Part shown: positions 1-5,669 of the stretch, piece after piece
Position numbering within the stretch: position 1 is the first letter of the stretch
How the letters are laid out: the number at the start of each line of letters is the position of its first letter
Assembly (NCBI GenBank): GCA_002474325.1
Contig: DKNL01000100.1
Span: 1 to 9,254, forward strand
DNA: 9,254 bases
From: Opitutales bacterium UBA7389
GTDB taxonomy: Bacteria > Verrucomicrobiota > Verrucomicrobiia > Opitutales > Opitutaceae
Direction of reading: 5' to 3'
Notes under the pieces: model-generated
Databases searched by the model: none
Seen by the model: the letters and a program-made list of their open reading frames with translations, nothing else
Told to the model about the DNA's origin: nothing
Translations under genes and position numbers: made by a program

Positions 1-136
1 GATGCGATTAGTTACGAAACAGAGACAGTTTTTCATGCGCTCTCCGAGATTTTTCGTGCGACATTTCGGCAACGGACAGGTTTTGACCGATTATCAGGGC
101 CGCCAGTTGCTTTTTGATAAGGAGGTTTCGCGCTAA
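1..136 (+). CDS. Possible 3' end of an upstream gene, frame uncertain
   Basis: Two forward frames are open from the window edge. One runs from base 1 to a TGA at 115-117, followed at once by an in-frame TAA at 118-120. The other runs from base 2 to a TAA at 134-136 that overlaps the next gene's ATG (TAATG). The first has more G at codon position 1 (about a third of codons); the second has higher third-position GC and the coupling-like overlap. Neither peptide (38 or 44 residues visible) is recognised. Either would place the sigma gene directly behind another gene, so its promoter may lie outside the window. It could also be non-coding. Confidence 0.3.
   Translation, partial: MRLVTKQRQFFMRSPRFFVRHFGNGQVLTDYQGRQLLFDKEVSR
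119..125 (+). promoter_or_regulatory. Strong Shine-Dalgarno sequence of the sigma factor gene
   Basis: AAGGAGG at 119-125, preceded by T at 118, is a near-complete match to the anti-Shine-Dalgarno end of 16S rRNA. It lies 10 bases before the ATG at 136. It decides the start: the alternative in-frame ATG at 238, closer to the conserved sigma domain, has no such site. It is the only strong ribosome binding site I find in the window. Confidence 0.8.
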
Positions 137-837
137 TGGGCTTAGCGGCGGCAGTTAGTTGGGGTGAAGTTTCGCTCGCCAAGAGCGATTCGCTAATCAC
201 ACTTCAGGATCGGTACGAACCGGATTTGCTAACTTTCATGCGCGACTACGACGCTGCGACAGATCAAGAGCTAGTGAGCGCCTCGCTCGATGGGGATTTA
301 TCCGCCTTTGACGAGATCGTTCGCCGTCATCAAACGATGCTGTCGCGCTGCCTCTACCGGTTTTGCCCATATCGGGCGGATCTCGAGGATTTGGTTCAAG
401 AGGCTTTTATCAAGTGCTTCAGAAAACTGAGCTCTTGGGAGCCAACGGCGCCTTTCGAGAACTGGTTGCGCAAGATCGCTTACAACACCGGTTACGACTA
501 CTTTAGAAAGAATTCCCGCAATCCTGCGTCGATCGCCGTAGACAACTCGGAAGAAACCGATTTCGTTCTCGGGGCTTTGTCAGATAAGACGGATCAGCGG
601 CGTACTTTTGAAATGACAGAGCAGTCCCAGAAGATTCTGGCTTTGCTTCCCCTTGACGATCGCCAAATCCTTACATTGCAATACCTCGAGGAGCTGCCTA
701 TAGCCGTTATAGCCGACCAAATGGGTTGGGGCCTCTCGAAAACTAAGGTTAAGAGCTTTCGCGCCCGCAAGAAACTAAGAAGAATACTAATTAAAAATGG
801 ACTCGGAAAAGAAACGGACACCACACTCCTGGGCTGA
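136..837 (+). CDS. RNA polymerase sigma factor, ECF (sigma-70) family
   Basis: A 233-residue extracytoplasmic-function sigma factor that would direct RNA polymerase to a stress- or signal-controlled promoter set. The sigma2 region spans about residues 43-128, with the -10-recognition and core-binding stretch around LEDLVQEAFIKCFRKL (83-98) and a PFENWLRKIAYN stretch (106-117). The sigma4 region spans about 163-218, with a helix-turn-helix around LPIAVIADQMG (187-197) and a basic recognition helix ending RARKKLRRIL. There is no sigma3 domain, as expected for ECF factors. The N-terminal extension of about 40 residues is longer than usual, but the AAGGAGG site supports this start. The last 14 codons (797-837) overlap the start of the next gene in another frame, and the tail after RRIL is not conserved-looking. 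The neighbours suggest control by an anti-sigma factor and a periplasmic sensor. Confidence 0.93.
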   Translation: MGLAAAVSWGEVSLAKSDSLITLQDRYEPDLLTFMRDYDAATDQELVSASLDGDLSAFDEIVRRHQTMLSRCLYRFCPYRADLEDLVQEAFIKCFRKLSSWEPTAPFENWLRKIAYNTGYDYFRKNSRNPASIAVDNSEETDFVLGALSDKTDQRRTFEMTEQSQKILALLPLDDRQILTLQYLEELPIAVIADQMGWGLSKTKVKSFRARKKLRRILIKNGLGKETDTTLLG

Positions 838-1156
838 AATCGTAAGCGAGAGCCGTTCGGAATCGCCGCCTGCTATCGACGTGCGGGCCTACGTGCGGTC
901 CCAGCTAGAGGTCGAATTGCGTTCGCCCGTTGGGTCCTTAAAAGTAGAGAAAATGGGCTTACTGGACGGAGTTCTGGAGTTGTTTGCGGAGCCGGTCTCT
1001 AGAATTTCGCTTGGGGCCGGGCTCGGCGCCGCTGCGTTGCTGGCGATTGTTTCCAGCTTCAACGTGGAAGTTCGCGATTTGACGGGGGACGAAATGGAAG
1101 TCGTCGAGAACTTCGAAGAGGCCATGGTTGGAGAGGATTGGTCTCAGTATTTATGA
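797..1156 (+). CDS. Small single-span membrane protein, probable anti-sigma factor
   Basis: A 119-residue protein that I do not recognise by sequence. Its first 40 codons or so encode a polar cytoplasmic-type segment. Around residues 70-88 lies one hydrophobic stretch (ISLGAGLGAAALLAIVSSF), then an acidic tail ending EDWSQYL. It starts inside the sigma gene, overlapping it by 41 bases, and its TGA overlaps the ATG of the next gene (ATGA). Such tight coupling implies matched production. A one-span protein encoded directly after an ECF sigma factor is typically its anti-sigma factor, with the N-terminal part binding the sigma factor at the inner membrane face, as in CnrY. That role is inferred from position and topology. 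No zinc-binding anti-sigma (HxxxCxxC) motif is present. There is only a weak purine-rich stretch before the start, so translation may depend on coupling. Confidence 0.75.
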   Translation: MDSEKKRTPHSWAEIVSESRSESPPAIDVRAYVRSQLEVELRSPVGSLKVEKMGLLDGVLELFAEPVSRISLGAGLGAAALLAIVSSFNVEVRDLTGDEMEVVENFEEAMVGEDWSQYL

Positions 1157-1650
1157 GCGAAAAATCGAAGCTCGGGGCTATTTTCATTCTGTTGGTCGTT
1201 TTCGTGATCGGCAGTCTCTGTGGCATTGGCAGTACGATCTTCTATTTGAAGCAAGCTCACGACCGCCCTCACAGGACTCCTAGAGACGTTTACCGGGTCC
1301 AAGTTGATCGAATGACATCCCGAATGGAGCGTTCCTTGGAGCTTACCGAAGATCAGTTACCCCTGGTTAGGCAGGAAATCGTCGAATTCGGTGAGGCCAT
1401 GAAGGAGCTAAATCAGAGTATGGAACCAGAATTTCGAGCCCTCATGGACGAGCGGGCTATCGCTATCGAGCAGCATCTCACAGAGGAGCAATTGACTATC
1501 TTCCGAGAAAATCGAAAGCAGCATCAGATTAGGGAAGAAGCCCGACGCGAGAAAGAGCGGGAGGGCCAAAAGCCGAGCGCTTGGAGACCGAATTGGAAAG
1601 ATAGCTCTCGGGCCTGCCAGGGTTTCATCTCTTCTGGGACGAACTGCTGA
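1153..1650 (+). CDS. Membrane-anchored Spy/CpxP/CnrX-like periplasmic sensor (Metal_resist type)
   Basis: A 165-residue protein with an N-terminal membrane anchor at about residues 8-31 and a largely helical, charged periplasmic part. Two LTxxQ motifs (LTEDQ at 64-68, LTEEQ at 109-113) about 45 residues apart are the hallmark of the Spy/CpxP/ZraP/CnrX superfamily of helical-hairpin proteins that sense metals or misfolded envelope proteins. H36 and H40 form an HxxxH just outside the membrane, with E63 and H108 further on. CnrX binds nickel or cobalt with a similar set of His/Glu residues, but assignment here is speculative. The ATG at 1153 overlaps the previous stop (ATGA), which is preferred over an in-frame TTG at 1138. 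Co-transcription with the sigma and putative anti-sigma genes suggests it tunes sigma release. The last 25 residues (Trp, Pro and Cys containing) look unlike the helical body. Confidence 0.82.
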   Translation: MSEKSKLGAIFILLVVFVIGSLCGIGSTIFYLKQAHDRPHRTPRDVYRVQVDRMTSRMERSLELTEDQLPLVRQEIVEFGEAMKELNQSMEPEFRALMDERAIAIEQHLTEEQLTIFRENRKQHQIREEARREKEREGQKPSAWRPNWKDSSRACQGFISSGTNC

Positions 1651-1671
1651 GGGTGCGAATCCAATGGCAGA

Positions 1672-1690
1672 GAGGACAGGCTCAGTCCTC
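1672..1690 (+). other. Short hairpin after the sigma operon
   Basis: GAGGAC (1672-1677) and GTCCTC (1685-1690) form a perfect 6-bp stem with a 7-base loop, 21 bases after the stop of the Spy-like gene. No T-run follows on either strand, so this is not a standard intrinsic terminator. A second weaker stem (AACAGG at 1694-1699 with CCTGTT at 1713-1718) follows. The rest of the gap to 1825 shows nothing else I can name. Both could be chance. Confidence 0.3.
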
Positions 1691-1825
1691 CGAAACAGGA
1701 GAGAGATGATTGCCTGTTCCGTGACAAGATGACTCAAGTCTACCGTTGATTGTTAGTGGTAAAATTGGAGAATCGAGGCGATCTTTAAGCCTAAAGGTAT
1801 ACTCCTCTTCTTGGAGCGGGGATTT

Positions 1826-2278
1826 TCACTCCTCCTCGATTTTGGGCAAGATGTTGTCGGTCCTCAGTACGGTCACCGGTAGCTTCGTTTTGATAGCCAC
1901 TGATTGCTCTTTCTGAAACTTGGCTCCAACAGCTTCGCAAGCTTCGCCAATACTATTGACCGGGTATTTGCGGCCTTTCTTGGAAATATTGTATTCGCAG
2001 GACGCTCGCTTAACTCGTTCAATCGCTGTGCCGGGATTGTCGGATTCCGGGATCTGCAGTACCCATCCTACGTAGTCTTCATCAGGAAGCGTGCCTCGGG
2101 GGTCGCTAACCGTGATAATGTATTGTTTCTTCACCGGCGGTTCGCGTTGGGCCTTTTCTTCCTCAGCGAGAATTTGGGCCATGTGGGCAATGTCATTCAT
2201 CACTTTGGAGATAGTGTCCTGATCGAGTTTGTTGCTGTTGAGAGCTTCGGCGATGACTTCGATGGGAATTTTGGCCAT
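1826..2278 (-). CDS. Hypothetical protein, 150 residues
   Basis: I do not recognise this protein. From the ATG at 2276-2278 it encodes 150 residues. Residues 1-46 are a helical segment beginning MAKIPIEVIAEALNSNKLDQ and rich in Glu/Ala. After a PPVKK linker comes a compact alpha/beta-looking part with YIITVSDPRGTLPDEDYVGW (53-72), a helix around NPGTAIERVKRA, a lysine-rich patch (SKKGRKYP) and a final VTVLRTDNILPKIEEE. It has no signal peptide or membrane segment, so it is probably cytosolic. The frame stays open to a TTG at 2362, but the extra 28 residues look unstructured and would reach within 5 bases of the divergent gene's ATG. No ribosome binding site is seen. It is divergent from the Nudix gene and transcribed alone. 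Confidence 0.7.
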   Translation of the reverse strand: MAKIPIEVIAEALNSNKLDQDTISKVMNDIAHMAQILAEEEKAQREPPVKKQYIITVSDPRGTLPDEDYVGWVLQIPESDNPGTAIERVKRASCEYNISKKGRKYPVNSIGEACEAVGAKFQKEQSVAIKTKLPVTVLRTDNILPKIEEE

Positions 2279-2367
2279 AGGAGAAAGTGGATAAAAGGGC
2301 TCGTAATTTTCCTGATCCCAGTGTTCTTCCTGGGTGGGATGCAAACGCTTTCGACTAAGCAAATTCC
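2279..2367. promoter_or_regulatory. Divergent intergenic region, presumed promoters
   Basis: These 89 bases separate the starts of two divergent genes, so promoters for both should lie here. I find no convincing -35/-10 pair. The right half contains overlapping inverted repeats: ATCCCA (2315-2320) can pair with TGGGAT (2335-2340), or CCCAG (2317-2321) with CTGGG (2330-2334), so the two pairings compete. This may be coincidental. Confidence 0.35.
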
Positions 2368-2883
2368 ATGCAAGAAGATATTTTCGACATCGTAGACGAA
2401 TTCGATAATGTGACCGGCCAGAGGCCGAGATCCGAAGTTCACGCTCAAGGTTTGAAGCACCGGGCGGTGCATGTGATGGTCTTCAATGACGAAAACGAGA
2501 TTTTCATGCAGAAGCGATCGACCAACAAGGATACTTGGCCCGGAGCGTGGGACGCATCGTGCACTGGGCATGTGGATTCGGGTGAAACGTATCTCGAGGC
2601 GGCCCACCGCGAGCTGAATGAGGAACTTGGCTGGCAGCCAAGCGAGGACTTGGAGTTCCTTTTCAAACTGAATCCCAGCGAGGCGACCGGACAGGAGTTT
2701 ATCGAGATATATCGAGTTCGGGGAAGCGGCCCGTTCCGACTTAATCAAGAGGAAATCGAAGTGGGCGAGTGGATGAATTGGGGCAGTTTGCTCGAACGCA
2801 TTGAAGACATGCCGAAGGGCTATAGCAGCGCTTTTCGGGTTGTTGTCAAGCGGTTGCAATCCCTCGGGTTGATCACCGCTTAG
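2368..2883 (+). CDS. Nudix hydrolase, IPP-isomerase-like/YfcD type
   Basis: A 171-residue Nudix protein. The Nudix box at residues 67-89 matches GX5EX7REUXEEXGU exactly at its fixed positions: G67, E73, R81-E82, E85-E86 and G88, with W89 at the last hydrophobic place. The acidic residues bind the catalytic Mg2+. The N-terminal pattern FDIVDEFDNVTGQRPRSEVH, then LKHRAVHVMVFN and QKRSTNKDTWPGAWD, is typical of the subgroup that includes isopentenyl diphosphate isomerase and E. coli YfcD. Type I IPP isomerase also needs a Cys and a Glu at specific sites; C65 in DASCTGH sits near the expected Cys, but identity as an isomerase is unproven. A hydrolase for nucleoside diphosphate-type compounds is the safer call. 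It is cytosolic. The start ATG has no clear ribosome binding site. The next gene follows after 5 bases, indicating co-transcription. Confidence 0.92.
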   Translation: MQEDIFDIVDEFDNVTGQRPRSEVHAQGLKHRAVHVMVFNDENEIFMQKRSTNKDTWPGAWDASCTGHVDSGETYLEAAHRELNEELGWQPSEDLEFLFKLNPSEATGQEFIEIYRVRGSGPFRLNQEEIEVGEWMNWGSLLERIEDMPKGYSSAFRVVVKRLQSLGLITA

Positions 2884-2888
2884 GCGGA

Positions 2889-3647
2889 ATGGACCGCCCG
2901 CTGGTAATTGCCCATAGGGGCTATTCAGATAGGGCGCCAGAGAACACGCTCGCCGCTTTTAGAATGGGGTGGGAGAGTGGTGCTGATGGCGTGGAATGCG
3001 ATATCCATTTGACTAAAGACGGTAAGGTGGTTTGTATACATGATTGCAATACTAAGCGAGTAGCGGGAAAAAATCTAGAAATAGCGAATGCAGAATGGGA
3101 GGATTTGCGTTCGCTCGATGTCGGTTTATGGAAAAACCTCGCTTGGAAGGGGGAGGGGATTCCGCTTCTTGAAGACGTTTTAATCGAAGGGCCAAATGAT
3201 CTCCTATGGTTGGTCGAGATCAAGTGCGGCGACGAAATCGTGGAGCCTTTGTTGATAGCCATAGATAAAATTGGGCCTGCGGTCTGGGAGCGGATTATAG
3301 TGATTTCCTTTAACGATGATCCACTGGTGAGGTTGAAGCAGCTCCGTCCTTCGATTAAGTCCTACTGGCTTTCTAAACTCAATGAAGGCGAAGGTGGTTT
3401 GTTCTCGCCTTCAGTAGGCTGCATTGTTTCCAAAGTGGAGAGCTTGGGTGTGGACGGCTTTGGAGGTCAATCGGGCCGAGGTATATCCCGAGAGCTCAGT
3501 CGAGCTCTAAAGAAGTCCGAGTTGGAGCTGAACGTATGGACCGTGAATGATGTGAAAGAATTAATTCGGATGGACTATATCGGAGTGACATCAATCACCA
3601 CCAATGATCCAACGCGGATACTGGTTGCTTTATCGGAGGGGGCTTGA
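2889..3647 (+). CDS. Glycerophosphodiester phosphodiesterase, cytosolic UgpQ type
   Basis: A 252-residue GDPD-family TIM barrel that hydrolyses glycerophosphodiesters (deacylated phospholipids) to sn-glycerol 3-phosphate and an alcohol. Family residues are all visible: H9-R10-G11, then PENT at 17-20, E36 and D38 in GVECDIHLTKDG, H51-D52 in VVCIHD, IPLLEDVL at 91-98, and E110/K112 in LVEIK. The C-terminal LNVWTVND and ITTNDP match the closing barrel strands (usually WTVN and ITDxP). H9 and H51 would be the acid/base pair, with the acidic residues holding a divalent metal. There is no signal peptide, so it resembles cytosolic UgpQ rather than periplasmic GlpQ. It starts 5 bases after the Nudix stop, suggesting one transcript and perhaps a shared role in recycling or clean-up of phosphorylated metabolites. 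Confidence 0.93.
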   Translation: MDRPLVIAHRGYSDRAPENTLAAFRMGWESGADGVECDIHLTKDGKVVCIHDCNTKRVAGKNLEIANAEWEDLRSLDVGLWKNLAWKGEGIPLLEDVLIEGPNDLLWLVEIKCGDEIVEPLLIAIDKIGPAVWERIIVISFNDDPLVRLKQLRPSIKSYWLSKLNEGEGGLFSPSVGCIVSKVESLGVDGFGGQSGRGISRELSRALKKSELELNVWTVNDVKELIRMDYIGVTSITTNDPTRILVALSEGA

Positions 3648-3830
3648 ACTGGTAGGGATCTCTTACTTCTGTGCATGGCTTCGGCGGCGCAAGCCAAGCG
3701 ATCAAGATATCAGCGATTGGCACGAGAAGCGATCTTGTTCGAAACCACAGATGACGCAGTTTCCTCGGGTAGTGAGCTTCGTAATGGTGAACTACGGGGA
3801 GGGCTTCATTTCCCGAGTTGGTAGTGCAGC

Positions 3831-3857
3831 TCCAGTCGGAGATTCCTACCGGCTGGA
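3831..3857 (+). terminator. Hairpin downstream of the GDPD gene, possible terminator
   Basis: TCCAGTCGG (3831-3839) pairs with CCGGCTGGA (3849-3857) in a 9-bp stem with one G-U wobble and a 9-base loop. A T5 run follows only at 3871-3875, 13 bases past the stem, so it is not a textbook intrinsic terminator. It lies in the gap between the convergent GDPD and beta-propeller genes, where forward transcription is expected to stop. Confidence 0.4.
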
Positions 3858-3878
3858 AGCCTTTGCTGCCTTTTTAAA

Positions 3879-3899
3879 GGAGGACCGAGCCGGTCCTCC
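3879..3899 (-). terminator. Perfect 9-bp palindromic hairpin, likely terminator of the propeller gene
   Basis: GGAGGACCG (3879-3887) and CGGTCCTCC (3891-3899) form a perfect GC-rich 9-bp stem with a 3-base loop. Read on the minus strand it lies 19 bases after the beta-propeller stop and is followed by TTTAAAAA, giving a weak T-tract. Because the stem is symmetrical it could also halt forward transcription from the GDPD operon. The remaining gap from 3648 holds no other feature I can support. Confidence 0.6.
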
Positions 3900-3918
3900 A
3901 TACCTGAATTGCCTTCTC

Positions 3919-5487
3919 TCAGCTATCCTTCGAAATGCAATATAAATGATTGTGTCCTCGGATTATTAGATCATCTCCGATGACGACGGGCGAGGCGTCG
4001 ATGGGTTCGTCGAGTGTATTGGAGGCGACGACTTCATAGGTCTCGGAATCCTTTATAACGACGGTCGTTCCTTCTTTCCCGACGAAATAGATACACCCGT
4101 TGACGACGATGGGAGAGGCGTAAATGCCGTTGATTCCCTCCAGCTTTTCATCCTGGTAGATGACTTCGCCGGTCAGGGCATCGAAGCAGGTGAGGTAGGC
4201 ATCGGTGCCCTTGGTCATATAGAGCCGCCCATTGGACAGAACGGGTGAAGCGACGTAAGGGGCGCTGTGGGGAGCGCTCCAAACTATATTGTCTGTTCCC
4301 GTAACGTCCCCCTTAGAATTGAGTTTGATTGCTTGCACCGCTCTTCCTTGGTATCCACTAGTCACGTACACGTTGCCGTGCCCGATAACTGGCGTAGGGA
4401 TAACGTTAGATGTGAGGCCGCTGGCTTCCCAAATGACCTCGCCAGTAGTGGGGTTATAAGCTCGGGTTTTATTGGAACCAGCGATGATCGCTTGGGACTG
4501 GCCGTCGACTTCGATGATGACTGGGGTAGTCCAAGAGCTCCGCTCGTCGCGCTCTTTACGCCAGACTTCCTCGCCTGTCGATTTCTCGAGAGCGATGAGA
4601 TAAGATTGGTCTTCTTGGTCCCAGGTTAAAAGCAGATGGTCGCCTGCGATAGCTGGTTGAACGGCTTCGCCGAATCCGCTACGCATACGCAGATCGCCAA
4701 GATCGGTTTCCCAGGCTAGATCTCCATCTAAAGAGTAGCAGAAAATACCGCGAGAGCCGAAAGACACCCAAAGGTGCTTGCCGTCGGTAACAGGGGAGGC
4801 GGACGCGAAGCCGTGTGTGGGATGGTGACCCTCGTGAGGTGTCAATGTAGCCGCTGTTTGCGTCCAGGTAACAGCCCCGGAATTTCGATCTAGGGCCAAT
4901 ACTTGGAAATCGTGTTCGACGGGCGCGGGCCTATTTCCTCGGCCTCCGCCTCCTCCCCGATTTGGGCGTGCCCCAGCTAGACCCGCTTGCCGTTGACCTC
5001 CGTTTCCTCGACCTCCCTGTCCAAACTGTGCTCGCATTGCGGCCCGCTCTTCATCGTTGAGCTGTCCGTCGCCGTCTTTGTCGAAATCCTTGAGGATGGC
5101 CTCTCGATTGAAACCGCCTCTTGAGGCCGGTCGTCCGGATCCAGAACCCGCTCCGCCTTCTCCAGGTCTTGGTCGAGACCTTTGGTTTTGGGCTTTCGGT
5201 CCGCTTTCCGCGGGAGTTGGCGAACCACCTTTCGAAACTGCGGTGACCACGAAAATTTGGTCACCCCAGACTATGGGAGTGGAAAGTCCAGATCCTGGTA
5301 TCGCGGTCTTCCATTTAATATTCTGGCTGTTGTTCCATTGGACAGGGGGTTTGGAACCTTCGACGACACCAGTTTGGCTAGTGCCGCGCCAGATGGGCCA
5401 ATTGTCTTCAGAAGAAGCGAATGTTTGGGTTGTGAGAACAGCTGCGAAAGCGATTCCGATGCAAAAGGATGGGTTTAGACGGTTCAT
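3919..5487 (-). CDS. Exported PQQ-like beta-propeller protein with an EF-hand insertion
   Basis: From the ATG at 5485-5487 this is a 522-residue protein with a signal peptide (residues 1 to about 25, MNRLNPSFC then a hydrophobic core ending TTQTFAS). The rest is a BamB/PQQ-dehydrogenase-type propeller with repeated blade motifs such as ALDRNSGAVTW (199-209), ALEKSTGEEVW (299-309), YNPTTGEVIW (344-353) and FDALTGEVIY (435-444). Within the first blade, about residues 87-190 are an insertion rich in Gly, Arg, Pro and Ser. It contains a textbook EF-hand loop, D136-K-D-G-D-G-Q-L-N-D-E-E147, so it probably binds Ca2+. No PQQ-dehydrogenase catalytic signature was identified; the role may be ligand binding or scaffolding in the envelope. 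Such proteins are common in Planctomycetota and Verrucomicrobiota. A TTG-initiated extension to 5580 is rejected because it would bury the signal peptide. It is divergent from the sulfatase gene. Confidence 0.88.
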   Translation of the reverse strand: MNRLNPSFCIGIAFAAVLTTQTFASSEDNWPIWRGTSQTGVVEGSKPPVQWNNSQNIKWKTAIPGSGLSTPIVWGDQIFVVTAVSKGGSPTPAESGPKAQNQRSRPRPGEGGAGSGSGRPASRGGFNREAILKDFDKDGDGQLNDEERAAMRAQFGQGGRGNGGQRQAGLAGARPNRGGGGGRGNRPAPVEHDFQVLALDRNSGAVTWTQTAATLTPHEGHHPTHGFASASPVTDGKHLWVSFGSRGIFCYSLDGDLAWETDLGDLRMRSGFGEAVQPAIAGDHLLLTWDQEDQSYLIALEKSTGEEVWRKERDERSSWTTPVIIEVDGQSQAIIAGSNKTRAYNPTTGEVIWEASGLTSNVIPTPVIGHGNVYVTSGYQGRAVQAIKLNSKGDVTGTDNIVWSAPHSAPYVASPVLSNGRLYMTKGTDAYLTCFDALTGEVIYQDEKLEGINGIYASPIVVNGCIYFVGKEGTTVVIKDSETYEVVASNTLDEPIDASPVVIGDDLIIRGHNHLYCISKDS

Positions 5488-5669
5488 AATGGGCGTATTT
5501 TTGGGGTCTTCGATTTCACTAACGGATAGAATGGCAGTAGAGGTTTCACAAAAATCGGGAAATCCGGTAACGTCGATCAAACTTTGGATGGATTCTGGAC
5601 AGAGCGTTTTTCGTTGCTTGGGGATGATTCAAGGCTGATTTTTATTCTTTAAACCTGAAATCTCGAATT
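5488..5669. promoter_or_regulatory. Divergent intergenic region between propeller and sulfatase genes
   Basis: These 182 bases lie between the divergent starts, so promoters for both genes are expected. The last 50 bases before the sulfatase ATG are AT-rich (a T5 run, then TATTCTTTAAA at 5643-5653), which could contain a -10-like element. No good -35 partner, operator palindrome or ribosome binding site is apparent. Confidence 0.4.

Noticed and set aside
1138..1155. TTG start for the Spy-like protein, 15 bases upstream of the chosen ATG
   Set aside because: The ATG at 1153 forms an ATGA overlap with the preceding stop and starts a normal membrane-anchor N-terminus.
1904..2395. Forward open frame of 163 codons opposite the hypothetical protein and into the Nudix gene
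   Set aside because: It runs antisense to the better-composed minus-strand gene and overlaps the Nudix start; the peptide is Phe/Arg-rich as typical for an antisense shadow.
3604..3945. Forward open frame of 113 codons spanning the GDPD 3' end, the convergent gap and the propeller 3' end
   Set aside because: It overlaps two well-supported genes and both hairpins, has no ribosome binding site, and its peptide shows no domain-like pattern.
4914..5000. Glycine/arginine-rich stretch considered as a repeat array or CRISPR-like element
   Set aside because: The DNA has no regular unit or spacing; it is codon-level low complexity within the propeller insertion.
5488..5580. TTG-initiated N-terminal extension of the propeller protein
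   Set aside because: It would place 31 polar residues before a clear signal peptide that begins at the ATG at 5487.
5057..5638. Forward open frame of 193 codons opposite the propeller 5' end
   Set aside because: It is antisense to the signal peptide, EF-hand and first blade, and its Pro/Gly-rich peptide reflects the complement of the Gly/Arg-rich insertion.
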